64,000 nt of DNA from Cognatishimia sp. MH4019. Lineage in GTDB: Bacteria; Pseudomonadota; Alphaproteobacteria; Rhodobacterales; Rhodobacteraceae. The notes under the pieces are model-generated. The model searched no databases. It saw only the letters and a list, made by a program, of their open reading frames with translations, and had not been told where the DNA came from. The position numbers and the translations under genes were made by a program. Below, in pieces: positions 46,701 to 54,010 of the stretch; position 1 is the first letter of the stretch, and every line of letters begins with the position of its first letter. The DNA lies in NCBI RefSeq assembly GCF_020177595.1, contig NZ_JAHTBL010000009.1, positions 1 to 64,000 of the forward strand, written 5' to 3'.

Positions 46701-47399
46701 ACGACCGCCCGCGCCACCGTCCCCGCTGCGCAAGGCAATCGCCGTGTCCCGCGAGGTGATCGCAGCCCGGTTTTCGACAACGATATCCCGCAAAGCGCCC
46801 CCGACGCCGCCGGTCCCACCGGTTTGACCCGCACCACCAGCCTGGCCACCTGCCCCTTGCAGCCCATCATTATTGAAACTTCCCGGCAGATTGGTGCGCA
46901 GCAGATCTCTCCAATCGGCAAGATCAGCGACGCTGCCGCCATCACCACCATCACCACCGCGCCCGCCCGTGCCGCCTGAGCCCGCCGTGATATGCACCCC
47001 GCCCTTGGGGGCCTCAAGCGCCCCCCGGATCAGAACGCTCTGGCCAGTCACGTCACCGCCATCACCAGCGTTTCCGGTATTCGTGCCATCCAGACCGACC
47101 GTTGCTTGGACGAAAGCACGCGTCGGCGCGGTCGCTCGGACACCGATCGTCGTGCCAGTGACACCGTTCGATCCTGCCGTCCCGGCAAGACCCGTTCCAC
47201 CGGCCCCGCCGTTCAGCAAATAGCCAAAATCGCTCACCCGCGCGGGTGAGCTGAGCACGAAAGACGCAGGGGGAAGCGATTGTCCGGCCAGTCCCGGAGC
47301 GCCCGGGGCTGCGATCTGGCGCACCACATCATCCGCGCTGACCGGCAATGCTGCCGCGGTTGAAACGGCGACTGCGAGCGTGACGGAAGTCCCTCGCAT
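43788..47399 (-). CDS. Glycine-rich autotransporter
   Basis: The start at 47399 gives a clean signal peptide (MRGTSVTLAVAVSTAAALPV, then SADD) and has GGAG six bases before it; an earlier start at 47510 adds 37 residues that do not fit. The 1203-residue product has a passenger built of GGxGGxGG and DGGDGGDG runs (about 50-570), reminiscent of collagen-like or PE_PGRS glycine arrays. A smaller parallel-beta region (NTGQISVLGDGVSFIGGGGG, NAGRIEAGGIAVAFEGGAG) follows. The last 285 residues or so form an autotransporter beta-barrel ending in Phe (GFAMSF). It is displayed on or released from the outer membrane. It is first gene of an operon with the response regulator and kinase, which overlap its 3' end. 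Confidence 0.88.
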   Translation of the reverse strand: MRGTSVTLAVAVSTAAALPVSADDVVRQIAAPGAPGLAGQSLPPASFVLSSPARVSDFGYLLNGGAGGTGLAGTAGSNGVTGTTIGVRATAPTRAFVQATVGLDGTNTGNAGDGGDVTGQSVLIRGALEAPKGGVHITAGSGGTGGRGGDGGDGGSVADLADWRDLLRTNLPGSFNNDGLQGAGGQAGGAGQTGGTGGVGGALRDIVVENRAAITSRDTAIALRSGDGGAGGRGGDSGDGGDAADGAIRGVTPGQPNVLDGADAADQTGSNRPCPTRNNVLRCGVRGRGGLFGNIVNVSNPFADGPAGGNGGTAGAGGLGSSGGDLLDARVVNAGRLTVSGIAGADGILLQGGQGGDGGRGRDGGDGGKGGRGSDGLHGSNGGDGGDGGDGQDGGVSGLDPIAGYDGGNGGDGADGGLGGLGRRGGHAGDGGIGGTGGSAGSGGSVAGARLTNSGTIRAIRDGIRIVAGAGGRGGNAGDSGRAGLGGDGGDGGNGGQGGAGGAGGEGGEGGCVVIGIPPAAFTRCASDGDAGDAGSDGNDQAGSRGGVGGNNGAIWTVFATGSGGQGGSVQDNLVVNTGQISVLGDGVSFIGGGGGAVGDAGAAGIAPSTISRGGLRGSPSTSSRNSGGLPGARFNLTGSSSVGAGGDVTRNTVRNAGRIEAGGIAVAFEGGAGNTVGVVRDNAVFNSQTGNIVGTTGVSFGAGTGNRVENLGRIEGTGGTAIRFTSGKNHALFGKRSQTLGAVQGGSGDDTFVLRNDARVTGVLAGNGQDRADTIKLEFKRVLPRELAAFQKIRPGDGTFTFRFKDYAYASIEAFDLSSVSLANFEGYGIHPDRKRFGRMLDNLPLVTPQLDAVLTDIDEGLVGDIAKDAALGQLMPEVHDMARVHQMGAMRARAAQTRGGGSQAIAQTGRRAKGAKSTGLSFWADGRLTYDRARFAGDTGQFYGGRSRDVRVGFETDLGGGATTFWGYAGLSAFDADADQSRSELRGESTLLGFGLRHGFAERLYVEGGLSFGWDSYDVTRGIAFGTTRESASARYNGTHQSAHLRLGVEAGQLGGFALSPQLGLEYFRVTTEAFEESGAGDLNLSVDAQEHHSLDLVAALDARRVFAMDGGGALTLDMSGAVHFNLDQSNRYSAELANIPGSAFEMIEDTDDTVFAAVGLRLTHRPARGNFETFVAVQGQLQSGTDQFGSSVSAGFAMSF

Positions 47400-47536
47400 C
47401 GGTAACTCCGAGATGCGCGCGCCGCTCCGCAAGGCAACGTCGTTGCAAGATTGCTTCACCGTCTGACCCCAATATTCCCACGACAAGGCGTTTGACCTTC
47501 CCATGCGCAAATTATTGAGGCGCGCGCGTCGCCAGT

Positions 47537-47554
47537 ATGTGTGGATTCACACAT
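47537..47554. promoter_or_regulatory. Palindrome ATGTGTG-GATT-CACACAT, copy 1
   Basis: A perfect 7-base inverted repeat with a 4-base centre, about 140 bases before the autotransporter start. The surrounding 16-base core TATGTGTGGATTCACA recurs at 47813. The spacing and duplication suggest an operator, perhaps for the operon's own response regulator (inference). Confidence 0.55.
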
Positions 47555-47812
47555 TGGGAACAATTTTCGACAAGAAAGAGCTTGTTTTAGAGAAGGAACG
47601 CAGCCCTGCGGGTGCGGCTCGACACTGCTGTGCGCAGGCTAATACATCCGCACAGATCCAAGTCCCCTCGGGTCAAAGGCCAACCCATCGTCAGGCCTCC
47701 GCACTGTCAAACCGCACCGATCCGACATCCGATCAATGCTGTATTTCAATAACCACTCACGAGAAGTAATCCCTTCCCGAGGCTCACCCTACGTCAGGCC
47801 CCGCACCCCCGA

Positions 47813-47829
47813 TATGTGTGGATTCACAT
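47813..47829. promoter_or_regulatory. Palindrome TATGTGTGGATTCACAT, copy 2
   Basis: It shares 16 consecutive bases with copy 1. Its right arm departs after CACAT. It lies about 415 bases before the autotransporter start. Confidence 0.5.
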
Positions 47830-48178
47830 GGTCCAAGAAGAGGCCCGGAATTTCTGGCCCGCGCGCAGGTCGTCCCACGTCACCCCGCTTCAAACGCCTC
47901 ACTTATGTAAGGGGATTGCGCCGCCTGACGGCGTCGCCACGCCGGTGGCTGCGCGCCCGGCTGCTACTCGTCTCATGCGCCGTCGCTCTGATATAATTCG
48001 CTCACGTGTCTTGGGTGCAGCCTGCCTGCACATTGATCCTCAAAGACCCCAACCACCAAACGCCACAGCTCTCGGAAATTTACCCACACAAACCTGATGC
48101 CTTCCTGCAGCCCAATGCCTTCCTGCAGATCCAAAGAAAACCTGCTCCACGAAGAACAGCGCAAAGCCCTGTCGCCCC

Positions 48179-48985
48179 TCACGTCCAGATGAAATTCACG
48201 CTCCCATCCGGCAAAACCCGCGCGGCGGAGAGCATTCCGCTGACATATGCGCCCGTATCGAGAGAGATTCGGCTCTGCTCAAACCGGGGGGAGGGCATCG
48301 CAGTATGCCCATGCGCGACCCACAAACCATCCTGCCGCGGCCTGTCGAAAAACTCGGGATGGCCCCACAAAAGCGTGTGGCGCGACTGCTCTTTCAAGGG
48401 CGTCCCCGGATCAGCCGCGGCATGCACGCAGACCAGCGACCCGCTTTTCCACATCTTCGGCAAGCGGTGCATCCACGCCTCCAGCCCGTCCGGCATCACC
48501 GCGCGCAACCCGTCTGCGACCGCCTCCAGCGCAGGCAATGGCGAGGTTTCCGTGACCCCGCCCAAGCCGAAACTGGCCAGCGTTTGCAAACCGCCATGCC
48601 GCAACCAGCGGGCGCGGCGGCGATCAGGTTGCTGCAAAAACTCCAGCATCATCCGCTCGTGATTGCCCATCAGGCAGATAAACCGCGCCGGTTGCGCCAC
48701 GTTAAGCGCGCGCATGCGCATCAGAACGGCTTTGCTATCCTCGCCGCGATCAATGTAGTCGCCCACGCAGACCAGCACCGGCGCGCCCACTTCGTGGCTG
48801 CCGATATCCAGATCAATCCGCGCCAGCAGATCCTCGAACAGATCGAGCCGCCCGTGAATATCGCCAATCACATAGACCGGCATCCGGGGCTGCGGCAGGC
48901 CAAGATCGGTCTGCTCTGCTTCGGGCAGTCTGAGCGCTTCCACATGCGCGTCCGGCGCGCCCATCATCCGTTTCAGCAATCCCAT
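48179..48985 (-). CDS. Metallophosphoesterase (PPP-type serine/threonine phosphatase-like)
   Basis: A 268-residue protein with the metal-binding motifs of the calcineurin-like/PPP family: GDIHGRLDLFE, GDYIDRGEDS, MGNHERMMLEF, then VCVHAAAD and AHGHT for the remaining histidines. Bacterial members dephosphorylate phosphoproteins or small phosphate esters, or hydrolyse diadenosine polyphosphates. Roseobacter homologues are often encoded next to polysaccharide genes (from memory). It is divergent from ugd with a gap of about 157 bases. The predicted location is cytoplasmic. Confidence 0.88.
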   Translation of the reverse strand: MGLLKRMMGAPDAHVEALRLPEAEQTDLGLPQPRMPVYVIGDIHGRLDLFEDLLARIDLDIGSHEVGAPVLVCVGDYIDRGEDSKAVLMRMRALNVAQPARFICLMGNHERMMLEFLQQPDRRRARWLRHGGLQTLASFGLGGVTETSPLPALEAVADGLRAVMPDGLEAWMHRLPKMWKSGSLVCVHAAADPGTPLKEQSRHTLLWGHPEFFDRPRQDGLWVAHGHTAMPSPRFEQSRISLDTGAYVSGMLSAARVLPDGSVNFIWT

Positions 48986-49142
48986 GCTCTGGCCTCTTTC
49001 TCAAAGGGGGTCTCCAACCCGTTGCAACAGGATTACCGCGAAACGGTTAACAGCTCGCAAACGCCTTCCCCCTTCCGGCGAAACCCGCTAAAGCAGAGCC
49101 CAATTCAAGCAGCGCCCCTCAGCTTGGGCAAAGGACGACAAG

Positions 49143-50471
49143 ATGAAAATCGCGATGATCGGTACCGGCTATGTGGGCCTTGTTTCTGGCGTGTGTTTTT
49201 CCGATTTCGGACATGACGTGGTCTGCGTCGACAAAGACCCCCGCAAGATCGAGATGCTGGAAGCCGGAGAGGTTCCGATCTACGAGCCGGGCCTTGATGT
49301 GCTCATGGCCAAGAACGTCGAAGCGGGCCGCCTGACCTTTACCGGCGACCTCGCAAAAGCCATCGACGGGGCCGATGCCGTGTTCATCGCCGTGGGCACC
49401 CCCACGCGTCGCGGGGATGGCCACGCAGACCTGCGGTTTGTCTACGCCGCTGCCGAGGAAATCGCCCAGAAAGCGACCAACCCCTTCGTCGTCGTCACCA
49501 AATCGACCGTGCCCGTGGGCACCAATCGGCAGGTTGCCAAGGTTCTGACCGACACCCGCCCAGATCTGGCATTCGAAGTGGCGTCCAACCCCGAATTCCT
49601 GCGCGAAGGTGCGGCCATCGACGATTTCATGCGCCCCGACCGCGTTGTCGTCGGTGTGCAATCCGAGGCCGCCGAGAAAGTGATGGGCGACATCTACCGC
49701 CCCCTCTTTCTGCGCGATTTTCCCATCGTCTACACCGATCTGGAAAGCGCCGAGATGATCAAATACGCCGCCAACGCGTTTCTGGCGACCAAGATCACCT
49801 TTATCAACGAAATCGCCGCCCTGTGTGAGCGGGTGGGCGCCGATGTGAAAACCGTCTCCAAAGGTATCGGGCTGGACGGGCGCATCGGCAACAAGTTCCT
49901 GCATGCCGGCCCCGGCTATGGCGGCTCGTGCTTTCCCAAGGACACGCAGGCGCTGGCCCGCATCGGTCAGGATCATTCGATCCCCATGCGCATCACCGAG
50001 ACCGTGATCGAGGTCAACGAAGAGATCAAACGCCGCATGATCGACAAAATCATCGACATGTGCGACGGCTCGGTGAACGGCAAGACCATCGCCGTGCTGG
50101 GCGTGACGTTCAAGCCCAACACCGATGACATGCGCGACGCCCCTGCCCTGACGATTGTGCCCGCGTTGGTCGGCAAAGGCGCCAAGGTGCGCGTCGTGGA
50201 TCCGCAAGGCCTGCGCGAAGGCGAAGCGCTGCTGCCCGGCGTCACCTGGATCGAGGACACTTATGAGGCCACCGACAAAGCCGACGCGCTGGTGCTGCTG
50301 ACCGAGTGGAACGAGTTCCGCGCCCTGGATCTGGAACGGATCGCAGGCGCCATGGTCACACCCGTGATGGCTGACCTGCGCAACGTCTATTCCAGTCGCG
50401 ATGCCTCCGCTGCGGGGTTCACGCAATATGTCTCGATCGGGCGGTCCGACATGGTGCCGCATAGCGACTAA
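49143..50471 (+). CDS. ugd: UDP-glucose 6-dehydrogenase
   Basis: A 442-residue enzyme that oxidises UDP-glucose to UDP-glucuronate with two NAD+, a precursor for acidic exopolysaccharides. The NAD-binding motif MIGTGYVGLVSGVCF is at the N-terminus. The catalytic Cys lies in GPGYGGSCFPKDTQAL (about residue 261), with the conserved EFLREGAAIDDF and FKPNTDDMRDAP. The length is that of the bacterial family. It is followed after about 20 bases by an extragenic element and then msrB. GalE and the EPS genes at 56-64 kb would share its substrate pool. Confidence 0.95.
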   Translation: MKIAMIGTGYVGLVSGVCFSDFGHDVVCVDKDPRKIEMLEAGEVPIYEPGLDVLMAKNVEAGRLTFTGDLAKAIDGADAVFIAVGTPTRRGDGHADLRFVYAAAEEIAQKATNPFVVVTKSTVPVGTNRQVAKVLTDTRPDLAFEVASNPEFLREGAAIDDFMRPDRVVVGVQSEAAEKVMGDIYRPLFLRDFPIVYTDLESAEMIKYAANAFLATKITFINEIAALCERVGADVKTVSKGIGLDGRIGNKFLHAGPGYGGSCFPKDTQALARIGQDHSIPMRITETVIEVNEEIKRRMIDKIIDMCDGSVNGKTIAVLGVTFKPNTDDMRDAPALTIVPALVGKGAKVRVVDPQGLREGEALLPGVTWIEDTYEATDKADALVLLTEWNEFRALDLERIAGAMVTPVMADLRNVYSSRDASAAGFTQYVSIGRSDMVPHSD

Positions 50472-50492
50472 GCTGCGCGCTGACGCGCTTGC

Positions 50493-50527
50493 GGCCTCCG
50501 GCGGGAGTATTTCAGCAAAGATGAAAC
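50493..50527 (+). repeat. Extragenic GCCTCCGGCGGGAGTATTT element
   Basis: This is the same family as the second half of the elements at 9377 and 10675, in opposite orientation. It continues CAGCAAAGATGAAAC. It sits just after ugd. Confidence 0.6.
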
Positions 50528-50607
50528 CCTGAGCACGTCTGCGTGAGGCGGATTGTGCGGGCGGGTTTATGCGGTCATCTTTGGCACACCCCAAGAGGAG
50601 CCCATCT

Positions 50608-51072
50608 ATGAACCGCCGCAATTTCTTCGCCGCAGTCACCGCATCCGCCGCCGCCATGGCCATGCCCGCCCGTGGCAAGACCGCTTTCGAGGTCACACGG
50701 ACCGAAGCGGAATGGAAAGCGATGCTGAGCGACATGGAATATTACGTGATGCGCGAAGAAGGCACGGAACGTGCGTTCTCTAGCCCGCTCGACAAGCAAT
50801 ATGCCGAGGGGGAGTATCATTGCCGTGGCTGTGATTTGCACATTTATCGCTCGGCCGCGAAATATGATAGCCGCACCGGCTGGCCCAGCTTTTACGAAAG
50901 TGTCGATGGGGCCATCGGCACCAAGACCGACTTCAAGCTGGTCTACCCGCGCACCGAATGTCATTGCCGCCGCTGCGGATCGCATCTGGGTCACATCTTC
51001 AACGACGGCCCGAAACCGACGGGCAAGCGGCACTGTCTAAACGGCGTCAGCCTCGTGTTTAAGCCCGCCTGA
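50608..51072 (+). CDS. msrB: Peptide-methionine (R)-S-oxide reductase, Tat-exported
   Basis: The 154-residue product has a twin-arginine-like signal (MNRRNFFAAVTASAAAMAM, then PARG), so it is predicted to work in the periplasm. The MsrB zinc ligands are in CRGC and CRRC. The active-site segments are DSRTGWPSF and RHCLNGVSLVF, with the catalytic Cys in the latter. The start at 50608 follows AGAGGAG. It repairs oxidised methionine in exported proteins. The terminator at 51119 closes the unit. An export signal is less common than a cytoplasmic MsrB. Confidence 0.92.
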   Translation: MNRRNFFAAVTASAAAMAMPARGKTAFEVTRTEAEWKAMLSDMEYYVMREEGTERAFSSPLDKQYAEGEYHCRGCDLHIYRSAAKYDSRTGWPSFYESVDGAIGTKTDFKLVYPRTECHCRRCGSHLGHIFNDGPKPTGKRHCLNGVSLVFKPA

Positions 51073-51118
51073 GGGCCTCTGGCGCGATTTAGCGCGCCTT
51101 ACCCCGCAATTAACCTTA

Positions 51119-51141
51119 ACGCGCCTCAGGGCGCGTTTTTT
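51119..51141 (+). terminator. Intrinsic terminator after msrB
   Basis: ACGCGCC (51119-51125) pairs with GGCGCGT (51130-51136) around a 4-base loop and runs into six T residues. The left arm overlaps the end of another ATTAACCTTAACGCG motif. Confidence 0.85.
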
Positions 51142-51154
51142 GCGAGAATGCTGC

Positions 51155-51238
51155 GAAACTTAACATAATCACGAACGGGAAAAGCCCCCTGCCCCACTGC
51201 GAAACCGCCTGCACTGTTTCGGTATTATGTTAAGTTTC
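51155..51238. repeat. 15-bp perfect inverted repeat near the partition locus
   Basis: GAAACTTAACATAAT (51155-51169) is mirrored exactly by ATTATGTTAAGTTTC (51224-51238) around a 54-base spacer. Each arm includes TTATGTTAA, the core of the XerD half of dif-type sites. The function is unknown. Confidence 0.75.
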
Positions 51239-51341
51239 AGCGCGAAACGTGGGGGTGCTTAAAATAGGTACCCATTTACAGTATATTATAAGATATTGAT
51301 AAAAAATGATTTTTTCTAAGCTCTTTTAAGGAGGTCAAAAA

Positions 51342-51404
51342 ATGCACCTGCGAAAGGATGGTTTCGCATGCGAAACCAGTAAAGAAAAAGCCCCGCCAAA
51401 ATGA
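51342..51404 (+). CDS. Tiny reading frame with a perfect Shine-Dalgarno
   Basis: Twenty codons begin at ATG 51342 seven bases after TAAGGAGGT, an exact anti-16S match preceded by an AT-rich stretch (51255-51325). The frame runs through parS copy 1 and stops inside the hairpin at 51390-51410. It resembles no protein I know. It may be a leader peptide, or the ribosome-binding site may be chance. Confidence 0.3.
   Translation: MHLRKDGFACETSKEKAPPK
51360..51377. other. parS-like palindrome, copy 1
   Basis: GGTTTCGCATGCGAAACC, a perfect 18-base palindrome, 65 bases beyond the parB stop. It is identical to the copy at 51423. Confidence 0.7.
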
Positions 51405-51410
51405 CGGGGC
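51383..51410 (-). terminator. Intrinsic terminator of the parAB operon
   Basis: On the minus strand GCCCCG pairs with CGGGGC (arms at 51405-51410 and 51390-51395) and is followed by TTTTTC and TTT. It lies between the two parS-like copies, 32 bases after the parB stop. Confidence 0.75.
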
Positions 51411-51422
51411 CTCGGGCCGTTT

Positions 51423-51440
51423 GGTTTCGCATGCGAAACC
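51423..51440. other. parS-like palindrome, copy 2
   Basis: GGTTTCGCATGCGAAACC, immediately after the parB stop codon and 63 bases from copy 1. Confidence 0.7.
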
Positions 51441-51441
51441 G

Positions 51442-52527
51442 TCAACTGGGCTCAAGAAGATGCTTAACGGCGGCCATCACTTCCTCGACCATGAGGACAT
51501 CGACGACCTTGCCTTCCAGCCGGATCAGATGACTTTTTCCATCATGTTCCCGGCGCATGACGATGCCATTGGCAAGGTGCACTTCGTCAGCCCGTTCCAC
51601 CCGGGGCCGCGCCGCTTTGACCAGCTTGCGAGCGGGCGCGCGCTCGTCTTGTGTGATCGTGAACGGCTCCAGCAATTCCCACTCAGACTGCGGATCCACC
51701 CCCTGCCCTGTTGCCAGCGCCGCGCGCATTTCGCGTGCGAAACCCGACCGCAGTGCGCCGATCAGCTTCAAGCCTTGCCGCTCGTTCAGCGCGGTTGGAA
51801 AGACCAGCAAATCGCCCAGCTCTTCATGCAGTTCGGCAAAGCCCCGGATCTTGGATCGCTTCGCTTTTGAGCCTGCGTGGAACAGCTGCGCCACCGCGTC
51901 CTCCACGTTCGAGAACGCCGCCGCCTGCACCGCCATCACCGCGATCCGGCCGCGCTCATACTGGCTGAGGTTTGCGCGGATTTCGTTTTCCTCGACCATC
52001 GCGACATAGGCGTCCGCCGCGTTGCCAGGCGTCCGTTTGATCGCCCGAATGACCTTGTATTTGGGATCATCCGTTTCCGCCAAAAGCTGGCGAAAGGCCG
52101 CCAGACGACGCCACCCGGAAATGAGCCCGTATTTGGCATTCGGCCCGGGCTTGGGCAGCGGATAGACTTCAATCGGCATCCGCAAGCCATGGGCAATAAT
52201 CGAGTTGCGCAGCTCCTCCATCTCTTCGCTGTCAATCGCCATCCGGTCTCGTGACAGCTCATCTGCGTGGATTTCCACCAGCGGGATTTCCTGCACCAGC
52301 AAGCCGTCCGCCACCGCTTTGCGCAGCGCTTCTGCATCGGCCTTGTCGCGCGCGGCCTCTTCGCGGGCTTCAGCGCTTTCGGGCGTGGCTTGCGCCGCCG
52401 CATCCGCCGCCACCTGCGCAATCGGCGGCAACGCCCCGAACGCGCTTTTGGTTTCGCGTGCGAAACCCTCTTCGATGTCTTTCAGGCTGTCCTCTGTCGG
52501 GACTTCAAGCCGTCTGCGTTTTGCCAT
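51442..52527 (-). CDS. parB: ParB-type partition protein
   Basis: A 361-residue plasmid ParB/RepB-like protein. The ParB N-terminal box (VEIHADELSRDRMAIDSEEM, then ELRNSIIAHGLRMPIEVYP and LISGWRRLAAFRQLL) is followed by EENEIRANLSQYERGRIAVMA and a helix-turn-helix region ending in a dimerisation tail. The start at 52527 (MAKRRRLEV) has AAGGAGC before it and overlaps parA by 23 bases; a longer start upstream lies wholly within parA. ParB binds the centromere parS. The gene itself carries two parS-like palindromes (51729-51742 and 52450-52467). Confidence 0.9.
   Translation of the reverse strand: MAKRRRLEVPTEDSLKDIEEGFARETKSAFGALPPIAQVAADAAAQATPESAEAREEAARDKADAEALRKAVADGLLVQEIPLVEIHADELSRDRMAIDSEEMEELRNSIIAHGLRMPIEVYPLPKPGPNAKYGLISGWRRLAAFRQLLAETDDPKYKVIRAIKRTPGNAADAYVAMVEENEIRANLSQYERGRIAVMAVQAAAFSNVEDAVAQLFHAGSKAKRSKIRGFAELHEELGDLLVFPTALNERQGLKLIGALRSGFAREMRAALATGQGVDPQSEWELLEPFTITQDERAPARKLVKAARPRVERADEVHLANGIVMRREHDGKSHLIRLEGKVVDVLMVEEVMAAVKHLLEPS
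51729..51742. other. parS-like palindrome inside parB (14 bp)
   Basis: TTTCGCGTGCGAAA, the inner part of the 51360 palindrome with GT instead of AT at the centre. Confidence 0.5.
52450..52467. other. parS-like palindrome inside parB (18 bp)
   Basis: GGTTTCGCGTGCGAAACC matches the copies at 51360 and 51423 except for one base at the centre. Confidence 0.6.
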
Positions 52528-53920
52528 CGTCTTGCTCCTTCTGCTCTGCCTCAGCCATCTGACTGTCGCGCCACCACGCGCCAATCAGCAGCTCTTTGAA
52601 TTCCGCATAGGTCCGGTCAAACGCCTCGCGGCCCCGAACATACGTCTCGCGATTGAAGTCGCGATAATCGGCCTCGTAGATGCCGTTCACCTGCTCGCCT
52701 GCTTGGCCCACAAGGGCGGTGTAATCCTGCCGATACGCGTTCATGAAATCACCCAGATAGGCCTGAATGACATTCGCCAGATCGGTCTGTTGCGCCGCAT
52801 CAAACCGGGTGATCAGCGCGCGCACGACGTCCCATTCAAACTTCATTTCCGGCAGGCCGGCGCGCCGTCGCGCTGCGTTCTCCCCATCCTCAATGGAGGC
52901 GAACGTCGAGTAGAGCATATCAAAGAACCGGCCCGTGCTGTCGAACTCAAGAAAAGACGCGCCAAGGGGCACCAGCAAGATATCCGAGGCCGCCAGCGCA
53001 TTAATCGTCAAATAACCAAGCGCTGGGGGCGTATCGAGCAGGATGATGTCATATTCATCCAGCACATCTTCGTTCCCAAGAAAGCCCGTGAGCGCGTCCC
53101 AAAGCGGCCAGTTTCGCTGCGACATGCGCCAGACGGGAACCTGAAACTCCGCCCAATAGAGGTTCAGCTGCGCGCCGATCAGGTCGATATTGGGCCAATG
53201 CGTTGGCTGGATCACGTCCTTGGCAGTGACTTGCAACGCTTCGGTCAGGGTCTCGTCCAAGGGCAGGGGCGCTTGGCTTTGCGCCTCCCGTACGCCGTTC
53301 TCGCGCTGGACATGCAAGGCATAATCCTTGGCCAGAAGCGGGAAGACGGTGGACCATTCGTCCTCAACCGTGCCGCCCATGATTGAGGTCATGGAGCCTT
53401 GGCTGTCGAGGTCGATGACCAGCACACGGTAGCCATCCAAAGCGGCTGACATGGCGAGATGCGCGGCGGTTGAGGTCTTGCCAACGCCGCCTTTGAAGTT
53501 GGCAACAGCGACGACTTTCGCAGGCAGGCCATCGGGACGGTAGGGTTTGTATTCCTTGCTCGCCACACCTTCCTCGGCAAAGTGGTTTCGCAGCGAAAGC
53601 ACCTCTTCCAGCGTAAACCATTTGGCGCCCGCAGCCCCTTCGCCCTGGGGCAGGTCTGGGTTGGCTTTCAGAACCCGGCGCAGATGGGCCGCGTTTACGG
53701 GGATCAGGTAGCGGCAAATCTCCCACACGGAGAACTTGCGCAGGCGTTTCTGGCCATCGGGCGAATAGCCCCGCTTGGCCAGATCATCGCGGCCTTTCGC
53801 AGCGAAAGCGGCGGCTTTTGCGAATCGGGCGGTGTCGATAGGATCGCCTAACTTGCCCGCTGCCGTTTCCGGGTCGAGGTTGAAATAGGGGGGGACGGGT
53901 TGGTCTGTCTTTCTGCTCAT
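52505..53920 (-). CDS. parA: ParA-type partition ATPase
   Basis: A 471-residue type Ia ParA. An N-terminal DNA-binding region (about 60-140, with a helix-turn-helix-like FSVWEICRYLIPVNAAHLRRVL) precedes the ATPase. The deviant Walker A is KGGVGKTSTAAHLA. The switch region is LVIDLDSQGSMT and the Walker B ILLDTPPALGYLT. I chose the ATG at 53920 (MSRKTDQP). The size and extra N-terminal domain are those of SopA/P1-ParA-like proteins, which also repress their own operon. It is co-transcribed with parB and divergent from rep across the candidate origin. Confidence 0.92.
   Translation of the reverse strand: MSRKTDQPVPPYFNLDPETAAGKLGDPIDTARFAKAAAFAAKGRDDLAKRGYSPDGQKRLRKFSVWEICRYLIPVNAAHLRRVLKANPDLPQGEGAAGAKWFTLEEVLSLRNHFAEEGVASKEYKPYRPDGLPAKVVAVANFKGGVGKTSTAAHLAMSAALDGYRVLVIDLDSQGSMTSIMGGTVEDEWSTVFPLLAKDYALHVQRENGVREAQSQAPLPLDETLTEALQVTAKDVIQPTHWPNIDLIGAQLNLYWAEFQVPVWRMSQRNWPLWDALTGFLGNEDVLDEYDIILLDTPPALGYLTINALAASDILLVPLGASFLEFDSTGRFFDMLYSTFASIEDGENAARRRAGLPEMKFEWDVVRALITRFDAAQQTDLANVIQAYLGDFMNAYRQDYTALVGQAGEQVNGIYEADYRDFNRETYVRGREAFDRTYAEFKELLIGAWWRDSQMAEAEQKEQDDGKTQTA
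53794..53808. other. Imperfect TTTCGC-A-GCGAAA site in parA
   Basis: CTTTCGCAGCGAAAG has the same half-sites as the parS-like palindromes with one base fewer at the centre. Similar sites are TTTCGCAGCGAAA at 53586-53598 and TTTTCGCTGCGAAA at 54011-54024. Confidence 0.4.
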
Positions 53921-54010
53921 CGCGCCTCTCTTTGTGAGATGTTCTAGGTTTTGCCGTGTATAACCCGATCTATCGCACATCTCGCCTTTTGAGGGAATTG
54001 CGAAGGCCGA

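Larger units (their letters stand above)
47400..48178. other. Long intergenic region upstream of the autotransporter operon
   Basis: I find no convincing gene in these 779 bases. It holds the two copies of a palindrome at 47537-47554 and 47813-47829. It also holds a 14-base direct repeat ATGCCTTCCTGCAG at 48097-48110 and 48115-48128. The autotransporter promoter should lie here on the minus strand. Confidence 0.6.

Noticed and set aside
43788-47399. Mycobacterial-type PE_PGRS protein
   Set aside because: The glycine array is similar only in composition. The signal peptide and C-terminal autotransporter barrel are Gram-negative features.
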